A stretch of DNA of 64,000 nt from contig CM067306.1 in the NCBI GenBank assembly GCA_034231615.1, positions 61,149,475 through 61,213,474 on the forward strand, read 5' to 3'. The DNA comes from Meghimatium bilineatum (Eukaryota; Mollusca; Gastropoda; Stylommatophora; Philomycidae). The notes under the pieces are model-generated. The model saw nothing but the letters and a program-made list of their open reading frames with translations. It had not been told where the DNA came from and did no database searches. Below are positions 11,744-22,744 of the stretch, piece by piece (position 1 is the stretch's first letter; each line of letters starts with the position of its first letter). The translations under genes were made by a program, and so were the position numbers.

Positions 11744-12061
11744 CAGATATAGGCAAATGATGTATGAAATTAGTGATAAACTGTTGGTATGTAAGTTGGT
11801 GTATCCTACTTGATAACATGATAAACGATGTTTGCTTTATGGAAATTCTGAACAGGTTCGGTGCCGTAGACAACAAAAGGGAAAATAATTCTGTTAAAAT
11901 TTTGGCATGTAACAACAACTCCAAAGAAAATAAACAACAAGACATAACAAACCACAAGAAAACACCAACAAATAAACAATAACATAGAAATAAAATAGAA
12001 CAGAACCAAACTAAAAATTATGAAAAAATCGACTTTTTAAATAATTACATCAAGAAAACCC
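10852..12061 (-). repeat. 1.2-kb spacer, mirrored copy
   Basis: Reverse complement of 4248-5457 including the three hairpin repeats (10851-10979) and a longer TA tract (11701-11742). No gene is supported. Confidence 0.8.
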
Positions 12062-14893
12062 CAGAAAAGTTCTGCCAAGCCCTCCTTTCCTCGGAAATAA
12101 TCTGTATTAGGGCTTTCTTCCAGGTTAATTGTTATATACTCATTGTTATTTCGGATCGACCTCTGTCATCCCTTTTTATCTATTTAAAATACCATTCTGT
12201 TATTAATAAAACATATTTTCCTGCTATGGGACACATCCCAAGCCGAAAATATGAATTACACCACTCAAAATCTTCATGTTTTATCTATGTTTTGAATGTA
12301 TATGTGTAAACATCATGTATTTCCCTGAGCTATGTGCTTACCAACTAGTGTTATTTCATGTAGATATGAATGTATGCTACTCATAAAACCCACATTAGCA
12401 TAATTTGTCTGTTAACTGTGTGCATATTTGTGTAAAACGACGAATAGAAGACTAAAATGGTACTACATTTGCATCTATATATGTATAAATTATATATTTC
12501 CCTGAAATGTATAACTACTAGCCAAGTAATTTTTCCTGTTAACTATGTGGACGACCATGTCATAACATGAATTAAACTATTCAAAATCTCCCTGTCTTAT
12601 CTAAGTTTTTGTGTGTATATATGTAAACAACAGGTATTTCTCTGAACTATGTGACTACCAACGAGTGTTATGTATATATGAATGTATGTTACTAATAAAG
12701 TATACATAAATCCAATTTGCATGCTAATTATATGTATGTTCATTTAAAACAACGGAAAACGTGAATAAAACCTATTCAACACAACTCAAAAGCTTCATGT
12801 TTTATCTACATTTGTTTGTATATATGTGACCCTTGTGTATTTCCCTTTTATCTATACTACCAAGAAAGCTTATCACACGTAACACCCGACCTGGCAATAA
12901 CCGACCTGTGTATTCTACCACCACCTACGCTACAACAAACCCTCGGTTATTGTTTACGTAATAATCACCAACTACTCGGAAGGCTCTATGTAGCCCTCTA
13001 CGAATAATAAAATGACATATACACCTAAAACATAGACAGGTTGACCACTATTAATTAGAAATAGCACAAGTTAGATAGGGGCCGCTGGTTTTTGAGAGTC
13101 ATTCTGTGTAAGGAGACGGCATATTTATACACATCATACTCCCTTGGTTATATAAGGGAGTTGCAACAAACAGCAAACACAGAATTAGACAGACACAATT
13201 ATACCAAGTTGGTTATAGCAAGACGCAACAACAAAAATAAACACAGTTTAGGCATATGTAACATCTAAACAGAAGAGATAGAGGCTTTTTGAGAATAATT
13301 CTTGTATGTAGAGACCGTCACGCATTATGACAATTTACTTATATAACAAGACATCACAACAATAACAACACATAAAGACCGGAGATATAGGGCGGTACTA
13401 CATTAAACATTAGAAAACCTCAAACGAACAAAACAACACGAAAACTCCAGAAAAAAAACACAAAATTAACAATAAAATTTAGATAAAAATAAAAAAATTC
13501 GGCGTGACATCTGACGCTGATTGTTGTTATGTCTTGCTATAACCAAATTGAACCAGTGTATGTGTGTGTCGATGTGTTATATCTCATACAAGAATGGTGT
13601 TCAATCCTAATCTTTTCTATTTTGATGTGTGTATTTTGTTGTGCTGCTGCCGTGTATAAGCAACTTGTCATGTGTAATGGCGTCCCGTCTCCGCTCAAAA
13701 GTATTGTACTCAAAACCTTTTGGTCCTATCTATAACAGGCATTATTTCTAATTACTAGTGGTCAATCTGTCTGTTTTTAGGTTTAAAAGTCATTTTGGGG
13801 TATATTACATGTTACATGTGACAGACATCCTTGGTAGTTATGTATTTCATGGAAATACATGCTAGCCACCTATATACAGACAAACATACATAAAACATGA
13901 AGCTTTTTAGTTGTGTTAAATAGGTGTTTATTCAGTTTTTCCCCTTGTGTTAAATAAACTTGTCACATTATTAGCATAAAATTGTGTTTGTGGCTCTTTT
14001 ATTAGTAGCTTCGTCATGGTTAAATAGATAAAAATTGTAATACATAATATTCAAGTAGGTCATTCATTATATAGTTTACATAAAAAGTAGGTTTGTCTTC
14101 ACCTTTTTGTAGTTTTCACATAGACATATCACATAAATATACATAGTTAACACGCACCTTCTGTTTGTGTATGTTTTATTAGTAACCTACATTCATATAT
14201 ACATGAAATAACACTCATTGGTAGTCACTTAGTTCAGGGAAATACATGCTGTTTACACATATGCATACAAACATAGATAAACTAGTTGGCGTAGTGATAC
14301 AATAGGAAGGGAAAAATCCATTGATAAAATAGTCCCTGCTCGTGGAAGGTTCGCGTAGAGGTGAACACCAAACAGGTCTAAGCACGTTCTAACACCATAT
14401 GCAAGATAACTCAGACAACACAAGGGCAGCTAATTCTGTTAAAACGTAGCCAGGTAGCAACTACTCCTAAAAATAAACAACCAGACATAACAAACAACAA
14501 GAAAATACCAACAAATAAACAATAAATAATACGTAAAATAGAAAAAATTTAACCATAAAGCCAGCTTAAAATTTAAAAATTCGAGTTTTAAAAAAAATAC
14601 CTCATGAAAACCACAGAAAAGATCAGCCAAGTCGCCCTCTTCTTGGAAATAATACTTATTATCTGTCTTTACAATAAATAATACGTAAAATAGAAAAAAA
14701 TTTAACCATAAAGCCAGCTTAAAATTTAAAAATTCGAGTTTTTAAAAAAATACCTCATGAAAACCACAGAAAAGATCAGCCAAGTCGCCCTCTTCTTGGA
14801 AATAATACTTATTATCTGTCTTTGCTCCAGATTAATCCCTATATATTCTTTGCCGCAGGCAAAAACCCCTCCAAAACCGCGCCTTATACTACT
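12062..14893 (-). repeat. Inner arm A and terminus, mirrored copy
   Basis: Reverse complement of 1422-4247. It carries the arm A variants (GTAGAGGTGAAC, the AAAVYKQL frame at 13529-13735) and the double terminal segment, ending CCGCGCCTTATACTACT at 14893. Confidence 0.85.
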
Positions 14894-14899
14894 CACGCC
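14894..14899 (+). repeat. Right target site duplication CACGCC
   Basis: Second copy of the 6-bp duplication, directly after CCTTATACTACT. The inferred empty site reads AACGG-CACGCC-GTCTGTCG. Confidence 0.85.
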
Positions 14900-14921
14900 G
14901 TCTGTCGAGAGTATCCCTCAT

Positions 14922-15086
14922 AGTGCATAACTCCGTAATAATAGCGGATAACTCCGTAACAATAGCGCATAACTCCGCAACAATAGCGCATAACTCCGTA
15001 ACAATAGCGCATAACTCCGTAACAATAGCGCATAACTCCATAACAATAGCGCATAACACCATAACAATAGCGCATAGCTCCCTAAC
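14922..15086. repeat. 21-bp minisatellite, about 8 copies
   Basis: Unit GCATAACTCCGTAACAATAG plus C. A 60-aa frame on the minus strand (MRYCYGV repeats) is only the translation of this array. Confidence 0.95.
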
Positions 15087-15289
15087 AAGTCCCCCTTGTT
15101 AAAAATTGTTCAAATCCCCCCGCCCTTTCCAATGTAATATTTTTACATCCTCAAAGCAATGGTTACCGCTAATAGTTGGGGGAATTATCTCGGCATAAAC
15201 GGGAGCTATGGAGAAACTTCGTCAATTGCTTGTAAGGAAACATGACTTACATTCGGCGTATTCCAGCACATTGCAAACATACTACAACT

Positions 15290-15800
15290 AAAAATTAAAT
15301 ATACTTTAGACACACAACAAATTACAAACATACAACAAAATGCAAACACACTACAAACAAACTACAAATACACAACAAACTACAAACACACAGCAAACAA
15401 TAAATACACTACAAACACACAATAAACAAAAGCATAAAATAAACAAACTACAAACACACAATAAACTACAAACACATAAACAAAAACAAACATATAGCAA
15501 ACAACAAACACAACAAACAAACTACACACATTAAACTATAGACACACAACATAAAAACTGCACAGTAAACTACAAACACACAGCAAACAAACTACAAATG
15601 CACAAGACACAAACTACACACATCAAACTATAGACACAACAAATAAACTACACACAACAAAACTACAGTCACAATATAAGCTACAAACGCACAACACAAA
15701 CAACAAAATACAAACCTACACCATACAAACACACAACAAACAAACTACAAACTAACTACAAACTAACAGCAAACTACAAAAAAACAAACTACAAACACAC
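15290..15800. repeat. CAAA/CACA-rich low-complexity tract
   Basis: Degenerate ACAAACTACAAACACACA-like repeats for about 500 bp, with strong A/C strand bias. The overlapping Q/T/N-rich frame is an artefact of composition. Confidence 0.9.
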
Positions 15801-16230
15801 ATACTGACACACTAGCTTTTTAATGCCTTAATTTCATTTTCTAAAGTGGAAGTAAACAAAAAAACAGAGATCAGACAAAAGAAAAGTATGACATTCCCAG
15901 CTGTTTCTTATTCTCCAGGAACACGCGACCACCTACACACAGCAATCAGTAATAAATCATATATACACATCGAAGATGCCAGACAACCAGTGCATAAGCG
16001 AACAACAGTGGTCCTCAAATTCACAGCGTTAGTGCCTTACATGGGTTATTACAAAGAGCAAAGAATATCATCGTTAGTTCAAAACACTTGAGGATTGTCA
16101 GGATGCAGTCTGGAGAATGTAATGTTCTGTGCCAGGGTTTATAGCTTAGCTATTACATCTGTGCATTTCGATAACATGCGTCTGGTCTGACGTGAACATG
16201 TATTCGGTGACTATTGAATCCCTCGAATAG

Positions 16231-16490
16231 TGTTACGCAACCGATGTGTCACGGTACGCAGTGTGCTGCGAGCCGATGTTAGATATGTCACGGCACGCAG
16301 TGTGCTGCGAGCCGATGTTAGATATGTCACGGTACGCAGTGTGCTGTGAGCCGATGTTAGATATGTCACGGTACGCAGTGTGCTGAGAGCCGATGTTAGA
16401 TATGTCACGGTACGCAGTGTGCTGTGAGCCGATGCTAGGTGTGTTACTGTACATAGTGTAATTTGAGCCGATGCTAGGTTTGTGTTACAA
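16231..16490. repeat. 39-bp minisatellite, about 6 copies
   Basis: Unit contains GAGCCGATGTTAGATATGTC followed by ACGGTACGCAGTGTGCT; 39 bp, so it stays open in more than one frame (13-aa periods on the minus strand). Edge units are diverged. Confidence 0.95.
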
Positions 16491-17089
16491 CGTAAAGAAG
16501 TAGTTCGAAATTTAATATGTTTACACAACAAATCTGGTTGTCGTGATAACTGTTGTTGTATTTAAAAGCTTCTCTATCCTCCCATACAGTATAACATGTT
16601 TACAAAACAGGACCCGTTGTCTTGATAGATGCTGCTGTGTTTAAAATCTTCTCAAGAATCTTATACAGTTTTCTGTGGACGTCTGTCTCTGTGGACCAGT
16701 GCTCCGCCCTCAACTAATTTAGTAAAATACAGTCTTGCATAATATGCCCCGCTGCCTGTCTACATAGACACAGAGGTGATTAAACCAGTTGTAGTCAATT
16801 TAAGTGACTGTTTAGTCTGCTGGTGTATGTTCAGAAGCGGAAATTGATAACTTCTTTAACTGTTTTGTGTCGAGATAATGTTAGTATACACGAAGCGATA
16901 AATGATGTATATCATCAGCCAAGATTAGTGACGCTAGGAGTGATCATCATGCAAGACTTCCCTGGCTAAGGATTTGGTAAATACTATACGGGAATATCTA
17001 TATTTTTTTGGGTAAGAAGACCCTTTCTGTGACGTTATTACTTTGGCTATTGTTATATCTAGAAAGTCATGACTAAAACTGATTATTAC
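16491..17089. other. No recognisable gene
   Basis: About 600 bp of unremarkable sequence. A short imperfect duplication (TTTACACAACA...GTTGTCGTGATA near 16518 and TTTACAAAACA...GTTGTCTTGATA near 16600) is the only structure I see. Confidence 0.5.
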
Positions 17090-17240
17090 CATCGGAGACA
17101 GATGTGTCTGGCAATTGGCGCAAATAAACAGCGACATTTCCATTCGCTGGACTATATTCTGCTGGAAATCTACTAGTACCATTGTCCTGTTACAAGATAG
17201 ATCCAGCGGGAATTGAACGCTGAGGAAGAGGAAAAAGATG
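17090..17240 (+). repeat. SINE-like repeat R1, near full length
   Basis: Runs CGGAGACAGATGTGTCTGG, then GGCGCAAATAAA, CATTTCCATT, CTGCTGGAAATCTACTAG, CATTGTCCTGTTACAAGA and GATCCAGCGGGAATTGA, ending in GAAGAGGAAAAAGA. The order of blocks matches the copies at 43510 and 55555. Confidence 0.75.
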
Positions 17241-17474
17241 GAGAGCTGATTATTGCTTTGTGTATACTTGCCGGGCAATTGAAAAGCTGAGAAATAGTTG
17301 GATCAGTCCAGATAAGTCCTGCTGTTTGAGACCAGCGAACAGGACTATTACAAAGAAGGGCTTGATGTAGAGGATTCTCCAACATAAATTAAAGATGGCA
17401 TTACTGGAGTAACATACCACATCAATTAATTCAAGGAAAACACATTTATTTCAAAGTGTTCCTCTGTGATGTAG

Positions 17475-17915
17475 TTGAGAACCGCTGTGAACAAACTCGT
17501 TGAGAAAAAAACGCCAGTTACGAGAACATGTGCAAAGCTAAAAATTGTAACTGTTGCCAGGTTGCCCTTCTCGAATTTCGACTCACTTGTTAACGGAAGT
17601 CCTAGCGAAGGAAAACTTAGTAGTGTACATGCTAAGTGGAGGTCAAATAACGCGGCGACAAGCCAGCGTTTTTGGAAGTCTATAGAGGACCGGGGTCACC
17701 GAGTCAGCAGGTGTTTAGAGTCATTTACTGGTTCAGTCTCAGCGGGGAAAATGGAATGCAATAGAAATCACACTAAAATATCCGGTGACTTCCAGACAAG
17801 GTCGCGACAGTTAGGTTTTTATGTTTATTTGTTTCCAATCATTGAGTATATACGTTCTACTTTTGCAATCGTTCCTAAACTACTCCTGGTTAGTAGAACG
17901 CTGTATGAAGAATGA
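17475..17915 (+). CDS. Unrecognised 146-aa open frame
   Basis: This is the longest frame in the window that is neither a tandem repeat nor a recognisable transposon. It starts MRTAVNKLVEKKTPVTRT and is basic at the amino end, with a hydrophobic patch near residues 115-140 (YVYLFPIIEYIRSTFAIV). I recognise no domain, and no splice or promoter evidence can be claimed. It may be chance or part of an unrecognised repeat. Confidence 0.15.
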   Translation: MRTAVNKLVEKKTPVTRTCAKLKIVTVARLPFSNFDSLVNGSPSEGKLSSVHAKWRSNNAATSQRFWKSIEDRGHRVSRCLESFTGSVSAGKMECNRNHTKISGDFQTRSRQLGFYVYLFPIIEYIRSTFAIVPKLLLVSRTLYEE

Positions 17916-17984
17916 CGCGCGGGAACTGAACTATGCATTTTGGCGCCATGGAAATCTCCAATCACTTCTTGTATAACAGAAGGT

Positions 17985-18085
17985 TGGAGAAGAGTAATGA
18001 AGTTTTGTTAACCACTGGAAACACACATGATAACGCACACGACGCTTCGACCACAAGGTCTTTATCAGTACTCCATACACAACAA
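17985..18085 (-). repeat. Fold-back motif repeat (GGTCGAAACGTCG family), copy 1
   Basis: On the minus strand 18039-18069 reads CTGATAAAGACCTTGTGGTC then CGAAGCGTCG. It is followed by GTGTTTCCAGTGGTTAAC and AAAACTTCATTACTCT, blocks shared with the copies at 25867, 42228 and 52372. GACC...GGTC forms a short stem. This may be the end of a retroelement. Confidence 0.55.
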
Positions 18086-18329
18086 ATAACAACGAGTAAG
18101 AACGGCACTATTTATCTTCACATGGCAGAGCAAGGTGTGGATATAAACTGGAAACGTTGAAACTAGAAGGTGAAGTCAGAAGTGATTTAAAAATTGCTAG
18201 CGTATTCTATTCAGGACGTAGCCATCAACCCAGCATTTTTTTGGATGTAATGATTTTCTATGCAATATAAATACTTCAGTAGTATGTCATAGCTTTCTGA
18301 ACGGTTCGGGTGCACAATTTGCTGTAGCG

Positions 18330-18500
18330 TGGATCTTCTTCTTTAGCGTTCATTCTCAAACTCTAATTTGATCTCCTTTGTAGTAGGGCCATGGTCCTAC
18401 AAGATTTCCAGCAAGATGCAGTCCAGAGAATATAAATGCGTTGTGTCGTCGTTTTATTTGCGACAGTGGCCCGATACATCCGTCTTCGGTGAGAGGGAGG
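18330..18500 (-). repeat. SINE-like repeat R1, near full length
   Basis: Minus-strand copy with CCGAAGACGGATGTATCGGG at its head and GTTTGAGAATGAACGCTAAA near its tail. Same block order as the copy at 17090. Confidence 0.75.
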
Positions 18501-18560
18501 GGATCGGACTCGATACCTTGGTCTTCACAGACATGCTCTGTTAAAGAAGTGATTACATAA

Positions 18561-18870
18561 TATATATCCTTCATATACAAACTTATATACCTTCATATAC
18601 AAACTTATATACCTTCATATACAAACGTATATACCTTCATATACAAACTTATATACCTTCATATACAAACTTATATACCTTCATATACAAACTTATATAC
18701 CTTCATATACAAACTTATATACATTCATATACAAACTTATATACCTTCATATACAAACTTATATACCTTCATATACAAACTTATATACCTTCATATACAA
18801 ACTTATATACCTTCATATACAAACTTATATACCTTCATATACAAACTTATATACCTTCATATACAAACTA
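18561..18870. repeat. 22-bp minisatellite, about 14 copies
   Basis: Unit ACCTTCATATACAAACTTAT plus AT, very homogeneous, implying recent expansion. Confidence 0.97.
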
Positions 18871-19326
18871 AACTAACTTCATATCGGTTGTGATGCCTCC
18901 GGGTATTCCTTTGGCGCTTTCGTGAAAACCGAGGAAGTTTCTGGGTGCTGGGAGAATGGAGAATAAGTTTCTGGGTGCTGGGAGAATGGAGAATGAGAAT
19001 ATCTACGCAGAGTTTTTTTTCGAAAATGGAAGACTAGACAGAGAAATAGACACATTGTGCCAGAAAGCAGGCACAGTGACCTACCAAATGTCACCATTAC
19101 TTTCTCACCAAAAGATCGAGATGGACATGAAAAGACACATAATTTCTACAATATTTATACCAATACTCTACTACCAATGTCAATCAATCATGGTCCTTAA
19201 CAGCAACAGGAAATCGTTACACTTGAAATGAAGTGTCCGAGAAAAGATGCATTTGTTACTAAACTAGATGAACATAGGAAATATAAGAAATTAGGAAAGG
19301 AGCAGGCAGAATACCATGTGTTGGAC

Positions 19327-19841
19327 ATATCGAAAGTTTGATCAAAGGTCATGAGTCCATGGACCACTGGATCAGCAACCAACATACCGAAAGTTTGATC
19401 AAAGGTCATGAGTCCATGGACCACTGGATCAGCAACCAACATATCGAAAGTTTGATCAAAGGTCATGAGTCCATGGACCACTGGATCAGCAACCAACATA
19501 TCGAAAGTTTGATCAAAGGTCATGAGTCCATGGACCACTGGATCAGCAACCAACATATCGAAAGTTTGATCGAAAATGAGGCCATGGACCACTGGATTAG
19601 CAACCAACATATCGAAAGTTTTATCAAAGGTCATGAGTCCATGGACCACTGGATCAGCAACCAACATATCGAAAGTTTGATCAAAGGTCATGAGTCCATG
19701 GACCACTGGATCAGCAACCAACATATCGAAAGTTTGATCAAAGGTCATGAGTCCATGGACCACTGGATCAGCAACCAACATATCGAAAGTTTGATCAAAG
19801 GTCATGAGTCCATGGACCACTGGATCAGCAACCAACATATG
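19327..19841. repeat. 57-bp minisatellite, about 9 copies, open in both strands
   Basis: The unit encodes SLIKGHESMDHWISNQHIE on the plus strand and MLVADPVVHGLMTFDQTFD on the minus strand; one unit has lost 6 bp. The 57-bp period keeps the frame, producing 174-aa and 218-aa frames with no real start context. It abuts a LINE carboxyl-terminal fragment to the right and may be an expanded LINE segment. Confidence 0.95.
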
Positions 19842-19995
19842 GAAGGACAGCAAGTAAAATAGTTAGGCCGCCTTATGAGAATGAAGTCAAACTAAATACC
19901 AATATTTGCATATAAGAAAAGAATACCCGAGCAGAAGCCAAAGGGATCTGTCCACTATCTATCCACCTTTTACGAGGGCGTCCAATAGGTCGACT
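19842..19995 (+). pseudogene. LINE carboxyl-terminal fragment
   Basis: Reads LGRLMRMKSN after a stop, matching the W-x-G-H-x-x-R-M motif that follows the reverse transcriptase in many non-LTR elements, then PEQKPKG and a GRP-like block. Stops interrupt it. Confidence 0.45.
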
Positions 19996-20010
19996 GTTTT
20001 CGTATTATGT

Positions 20011-21310
20011 CGCTCAACAGTCTCGTAAGTAAGGAGAATAATAAAATAGTGTCTTAAGTAAGGATAATAATAAAATAATGTCGTAAGTAAGGATAATAAT
20101 AAAATAATGTCGTAAGTAAGGATAATAATAAAATAGTGTCTTAAGTAAGGAGAATAATAAAATAGTGTCGTAAGTAAGGAGAATAATAAAATATTGTCGT
20201 AAGTAAGGAGAATAATAAAATAATGTCGTAAGTAAGGAGAATAATAAAATAATGTCGTAAGTAAGGAGAATAATAAAATAGTGTCGTAAGTAAGGAGAAT
20301 AATAAAATAATGTCGCAAGTAAGGAGAATAATAAAATAGTGTCTTAAGTAAGGAGAATAATAAAATAATGTCGTAAGTAAGGAGAATAATAAAATAGTGT
20401 CGTAAGTAAGGAGAATAATAAAATAGTGTCGTAAGTAAGGAGAATAATAAAATAGTGTCGTAAGTAAGGAGAATAATAAAATAGTGTCGTAAGTAAGGAG
20501 AATAATAAAATAGTGTCGTAAGTAAGGAGAATAATAAAATAGTGTCGTAATTAAGCAGAATAATAAAATAGTGTCGTAATTAAGCAGAATAATAAAATAG
20601 TTTCCCTCAACAGTCTCGTAAGTAAGGAGAATAATAACATAGTGTTGTAAGTAAGGAGAATAATAACATAGTGTTGTAAGTAAGGAGAATAATAACATAG
20701 TGTTGTAAGTAAGGAGAATAATAAAATAGTGTCTTAAGTAAGGAGAATAATAAAATATTGTCGTAAGTAAGGAGAATAATAAAATAATGTCGTAAGTAAG
20801 GAGAATAATAAAATAATGTCGTAAGTAAGGAGAATAATAAAATAGTGTCGTAAGTAAGGAGAATAATAAAATAATGTCGCAAGTAAGGAGAATAATAAAA
20901 TAGTGTCTTAAGTAAGGAGAATAATAAAATAATGTCGTAAGTAAGGAGAATAATAAAATAGTGTCGTAAGTAAGGAGAATAATAAAATAGTGTCGTAAGT
21001 AAGGAGAATAATAAAATAGTGTCGTAAGTAAGGAGAATAATAAAATAGTGTCGTAAGTAAGGAGAATAATAAAATAGTGTCGTAAGTAAGGAGAATAATA
21101 AAATAGTGTCGTAATTAAGCAGAATAATAAAATAGTGTCGTAATTAAGCAGAATAATAAAATAGTTTCCCTCAACAGTCTCGTAAGTAAGGAGAATAATA
21201 ACATAGTGTTGTAAGTAAGGAGAATAATAACATAGTGTTGTAAGTAAGGAGAATAATAACATAGTGTTGTAAGTAAGGAGAATAATAACATAATGTCGCT
21301 CAACAGTCCC
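20011..21310. repeat. 29-bp minisatellite with 564-bp higher-order period
   Basis: Unit GTCGTAAGTAAGGAGAATAA plus TAAAATAGT, about 44 copies. The landmark TTTCCCTCAACAGTCTCG occurs at 20601 and again 564 bp later at 21165, with matching variant units between. The array therefore grew by block duplication. Long minus-strand frames rich in YYSPYLRHYFI are translations of the array. Confidence 0.95.
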
Positions 21311-21381
21311 TTAATGAGGGAGAATAATAATTTGAGCCAAGATTGGGAAATACTTGGAGAAACCGTGTTGACAATCCATCA

Positions 21382-21465
21382 TGTACACACCCACACATAC
21401 ACACCCACACATACACACCCACACATACACACACGCACACACACACACATATATATACAGTGGCA
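21382..21465. repeat. CA-rich microsatellite
   Basis: ACACACCCACACAT repeats grading into CA and TA dinucleotides. Confidence 0.9.
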
Positions 21466-21796
21466 AAGATGTACAATCAAAACTGAATATTACTAAGAAA
21501 AATGAATGAAATGATATTGTTTTATGTTATGGACTAACATGGGAGACAATAATTACCATGATACGTCTGAAACTGAAAAACCGTCTAAGTGCAGTTGTCT
21601 CTCTGTTCCTGCTGGTTGGGTTCCAACTCCTGATTCTCTTAGAGTCACCTACACAACAAAATTCCATACTGCGCTACATCCAGAATCCAGGTGGATGCTC
21701 TTGCGCTTCAGTAAATCCAGAATAATCCAGAATAGAAAAACACAACTTCAGAAATATTCCACACAACATTCACATGAGCCATGACGAATCATTGGG

Positions 21797-22018
21797 TTTC
21801 ATATAAGGCTTGATATAACCAACATAGACTCCAGTCTTAGGGTGAAAGTATCGTGTCTCGGCCAGAGTCTTGAATCTCCCATTTAACAAAGAAGGATTTC
21901 ATATAACCTTAACTAGCCAACAGTTGTTGTTGAAAACGGACGATATAACATAAATAGTTTCCGGTCTTAGGTTGAAAGTGTTGTGTCTCGGCAAGAGACT
22001 TCAACCCTTATGTAGTAA
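21797..22018. repeat. Imperfect direct duplication of about 130 bp
   Basis: Blocks TCTTAGGGTGAAAGTATCGT and TCTTAGGTTGAAAGTGTTGT, each followed by GTCTCGGC and a GAGTCTTGAA/GAGACTTCAA variant, recur about 130 bp apart. Confidence 0.7.
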
Positions 22019-22022
22019 ACAA

Positions 22023-22090
22023 ACTATATGTCCGCGGTTGAAAGGGGTGCACTCGCCATACGTGGTACATTTTACTTAAATAAAATTTGG
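22023..22090 (+). repeat. SINE 3' segment (shared with 41569-41625)
   Basis: TGTCCGCGGTTGAA, then a GCACTC/GTGCTTCAC variant and ACATTTTACTTAA are shared in order with 41569-41620, where they follow a tRNA-like SINE. Confidence 0.5.
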
Positions 22091-22096
22091 GACAAG

Positions 22097-22543
22097 TCAC
22101 AAATCTGATAGTAAAGCAAAATGAGTTAAACTGGTTACTAAAACACTTACCTTGCCTATTAATAAAAATATATTTAACAAAACCAAAAAAAAAAAATTAT
22201 ATATAAAAATCATACAATAAAACTAAACAGGACAATTCTCCACGTATCGGCTCAAATTGAACCTTTTTCAAGAGACAAACAACAGAAAACGACAAAATAA
22301 AAAACAAAATAAATGACTATATTTCATCAAGCCCTGTCTCGTGGAGAATTGTCCTGTTTAGTTTTATTGTATGTTTTTTTATATATAATTTTTTTTTTTT
22401 TTTTTTTTTTGTGTTAAATATATTTTTATTAATAGGCAAGGTAAGTGTTTTAGTAACCTGTTTAACTCATTTTGCTTTACTATTTGTTCATTAGGTTACT
22501 GCGGCACCATTCACTTTGTCGGACACCCTCTCACAAATCTGAT
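22097..22543. mobile_element. Inverted-repeat element flanked by 13-bp direct repeats
   Basis: TCACAAATCTGAT occurs at 22097-22109 and 22531-22543. Between them lie inverted arms of about 135 bp (ATAGTAAAGCAAAATGAG to the left, the complement ending TTTTGCTTTACTAT to the right) around a loop of roughly 100 bp. Both arms contain A/T homopolymers of unequal length. The element type is unclear: MITE-like by structure, but the direct repeats are long for a DNA transposon. Confidence 0.55.
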
Positions 22544-22579
22544 CAAAATTTTATATCATTACTTCCATTTTTTTTGTCT

Positions 22580-22662
22580 ACTCACTGGTTGAGCTGTTAA
22601 TGTGCCCGGCTCATACTCTAGACTCGCTGGAATGAGCTGGTGGTTCAAAGCTGATCCTGTAT
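22580..22662 (+). repeat. tRNA-like SINE head, degenerate
   Basis: TGGTTGAGCTG (22586-22596) fits a polymerase III A box, and GGTTCAAAGCT (22642-22652) weakly fits a B box at the right distance. No body is recognised. Confidence 0.35.
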
Positions 22663-22744
22663 ATTGTACTATCACTACCGCTGTGTGGATTAGAGATGTC
22701 TAAAAGAAGACATTTAAAGATTTGTTGATTCAATAGTTGATGAG

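Larger units (their letters stand above)
1422..14893. mobile_element. 13.5-kb nested palindromic (fold-back) transposable element, non-autonomous
   Basis: Seen: ends are AGTAGTATAAGGCGCGG and its exact reverse complement, flanked by a 6-bp duplication. Matching segments on the two halves sum to 16315 in the outer part and 16309 in the inner part (for example 2580-2786 with 13529-13735, and 4919-5101 with 11208-11390). The two halves are therefore colinear inverted copies, differing by a few substitutions and 6 bp of TA repeat. Each half contains its own 2.7-kb inverted arms. Known: 6-bp duplications and AG...CT ends are described for Polinton/Maverick elements; other superfamilies with 6-bp duplications exist. 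Inferred: a non-autonomous derivative mobilised in trans. The longest frame inside (112 aa) has no recognisable domain and duplicates in every arm, so I call no genes here. A missed-adapter assembly chimera is unlikely because the flanks are not inverted and the duplication is present. Confidence 0.85.

Noticed and set aside
1422..14893. Palindrome as a sequencing or assembly artefact
   Set aside because: An artefactual inversion would normally carry flanking sequence with it; here symmetry stops exactly at both ends next to a 6-bp duplication, and mirror copies differ by several bases and TA-repeat length. Long-read spanning would still be needed to be certain.
1422..14893. Calling the element a Polinton outright
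   Set aside because: Only the duplication length and terminal dinucleotides fit; no polymerase, integrase, ATPase or capsid sequence is present, and other superfamilies also make 6-bp duplications.
20141..21262. A 373-aa minus-strand open frame
   Set aside because: It is a translation of the 29-bp array; the same YYSPYLRHYFI pattern appears in other frames too, as expected when the unit lacks stops and its length is not a multiple of 3.
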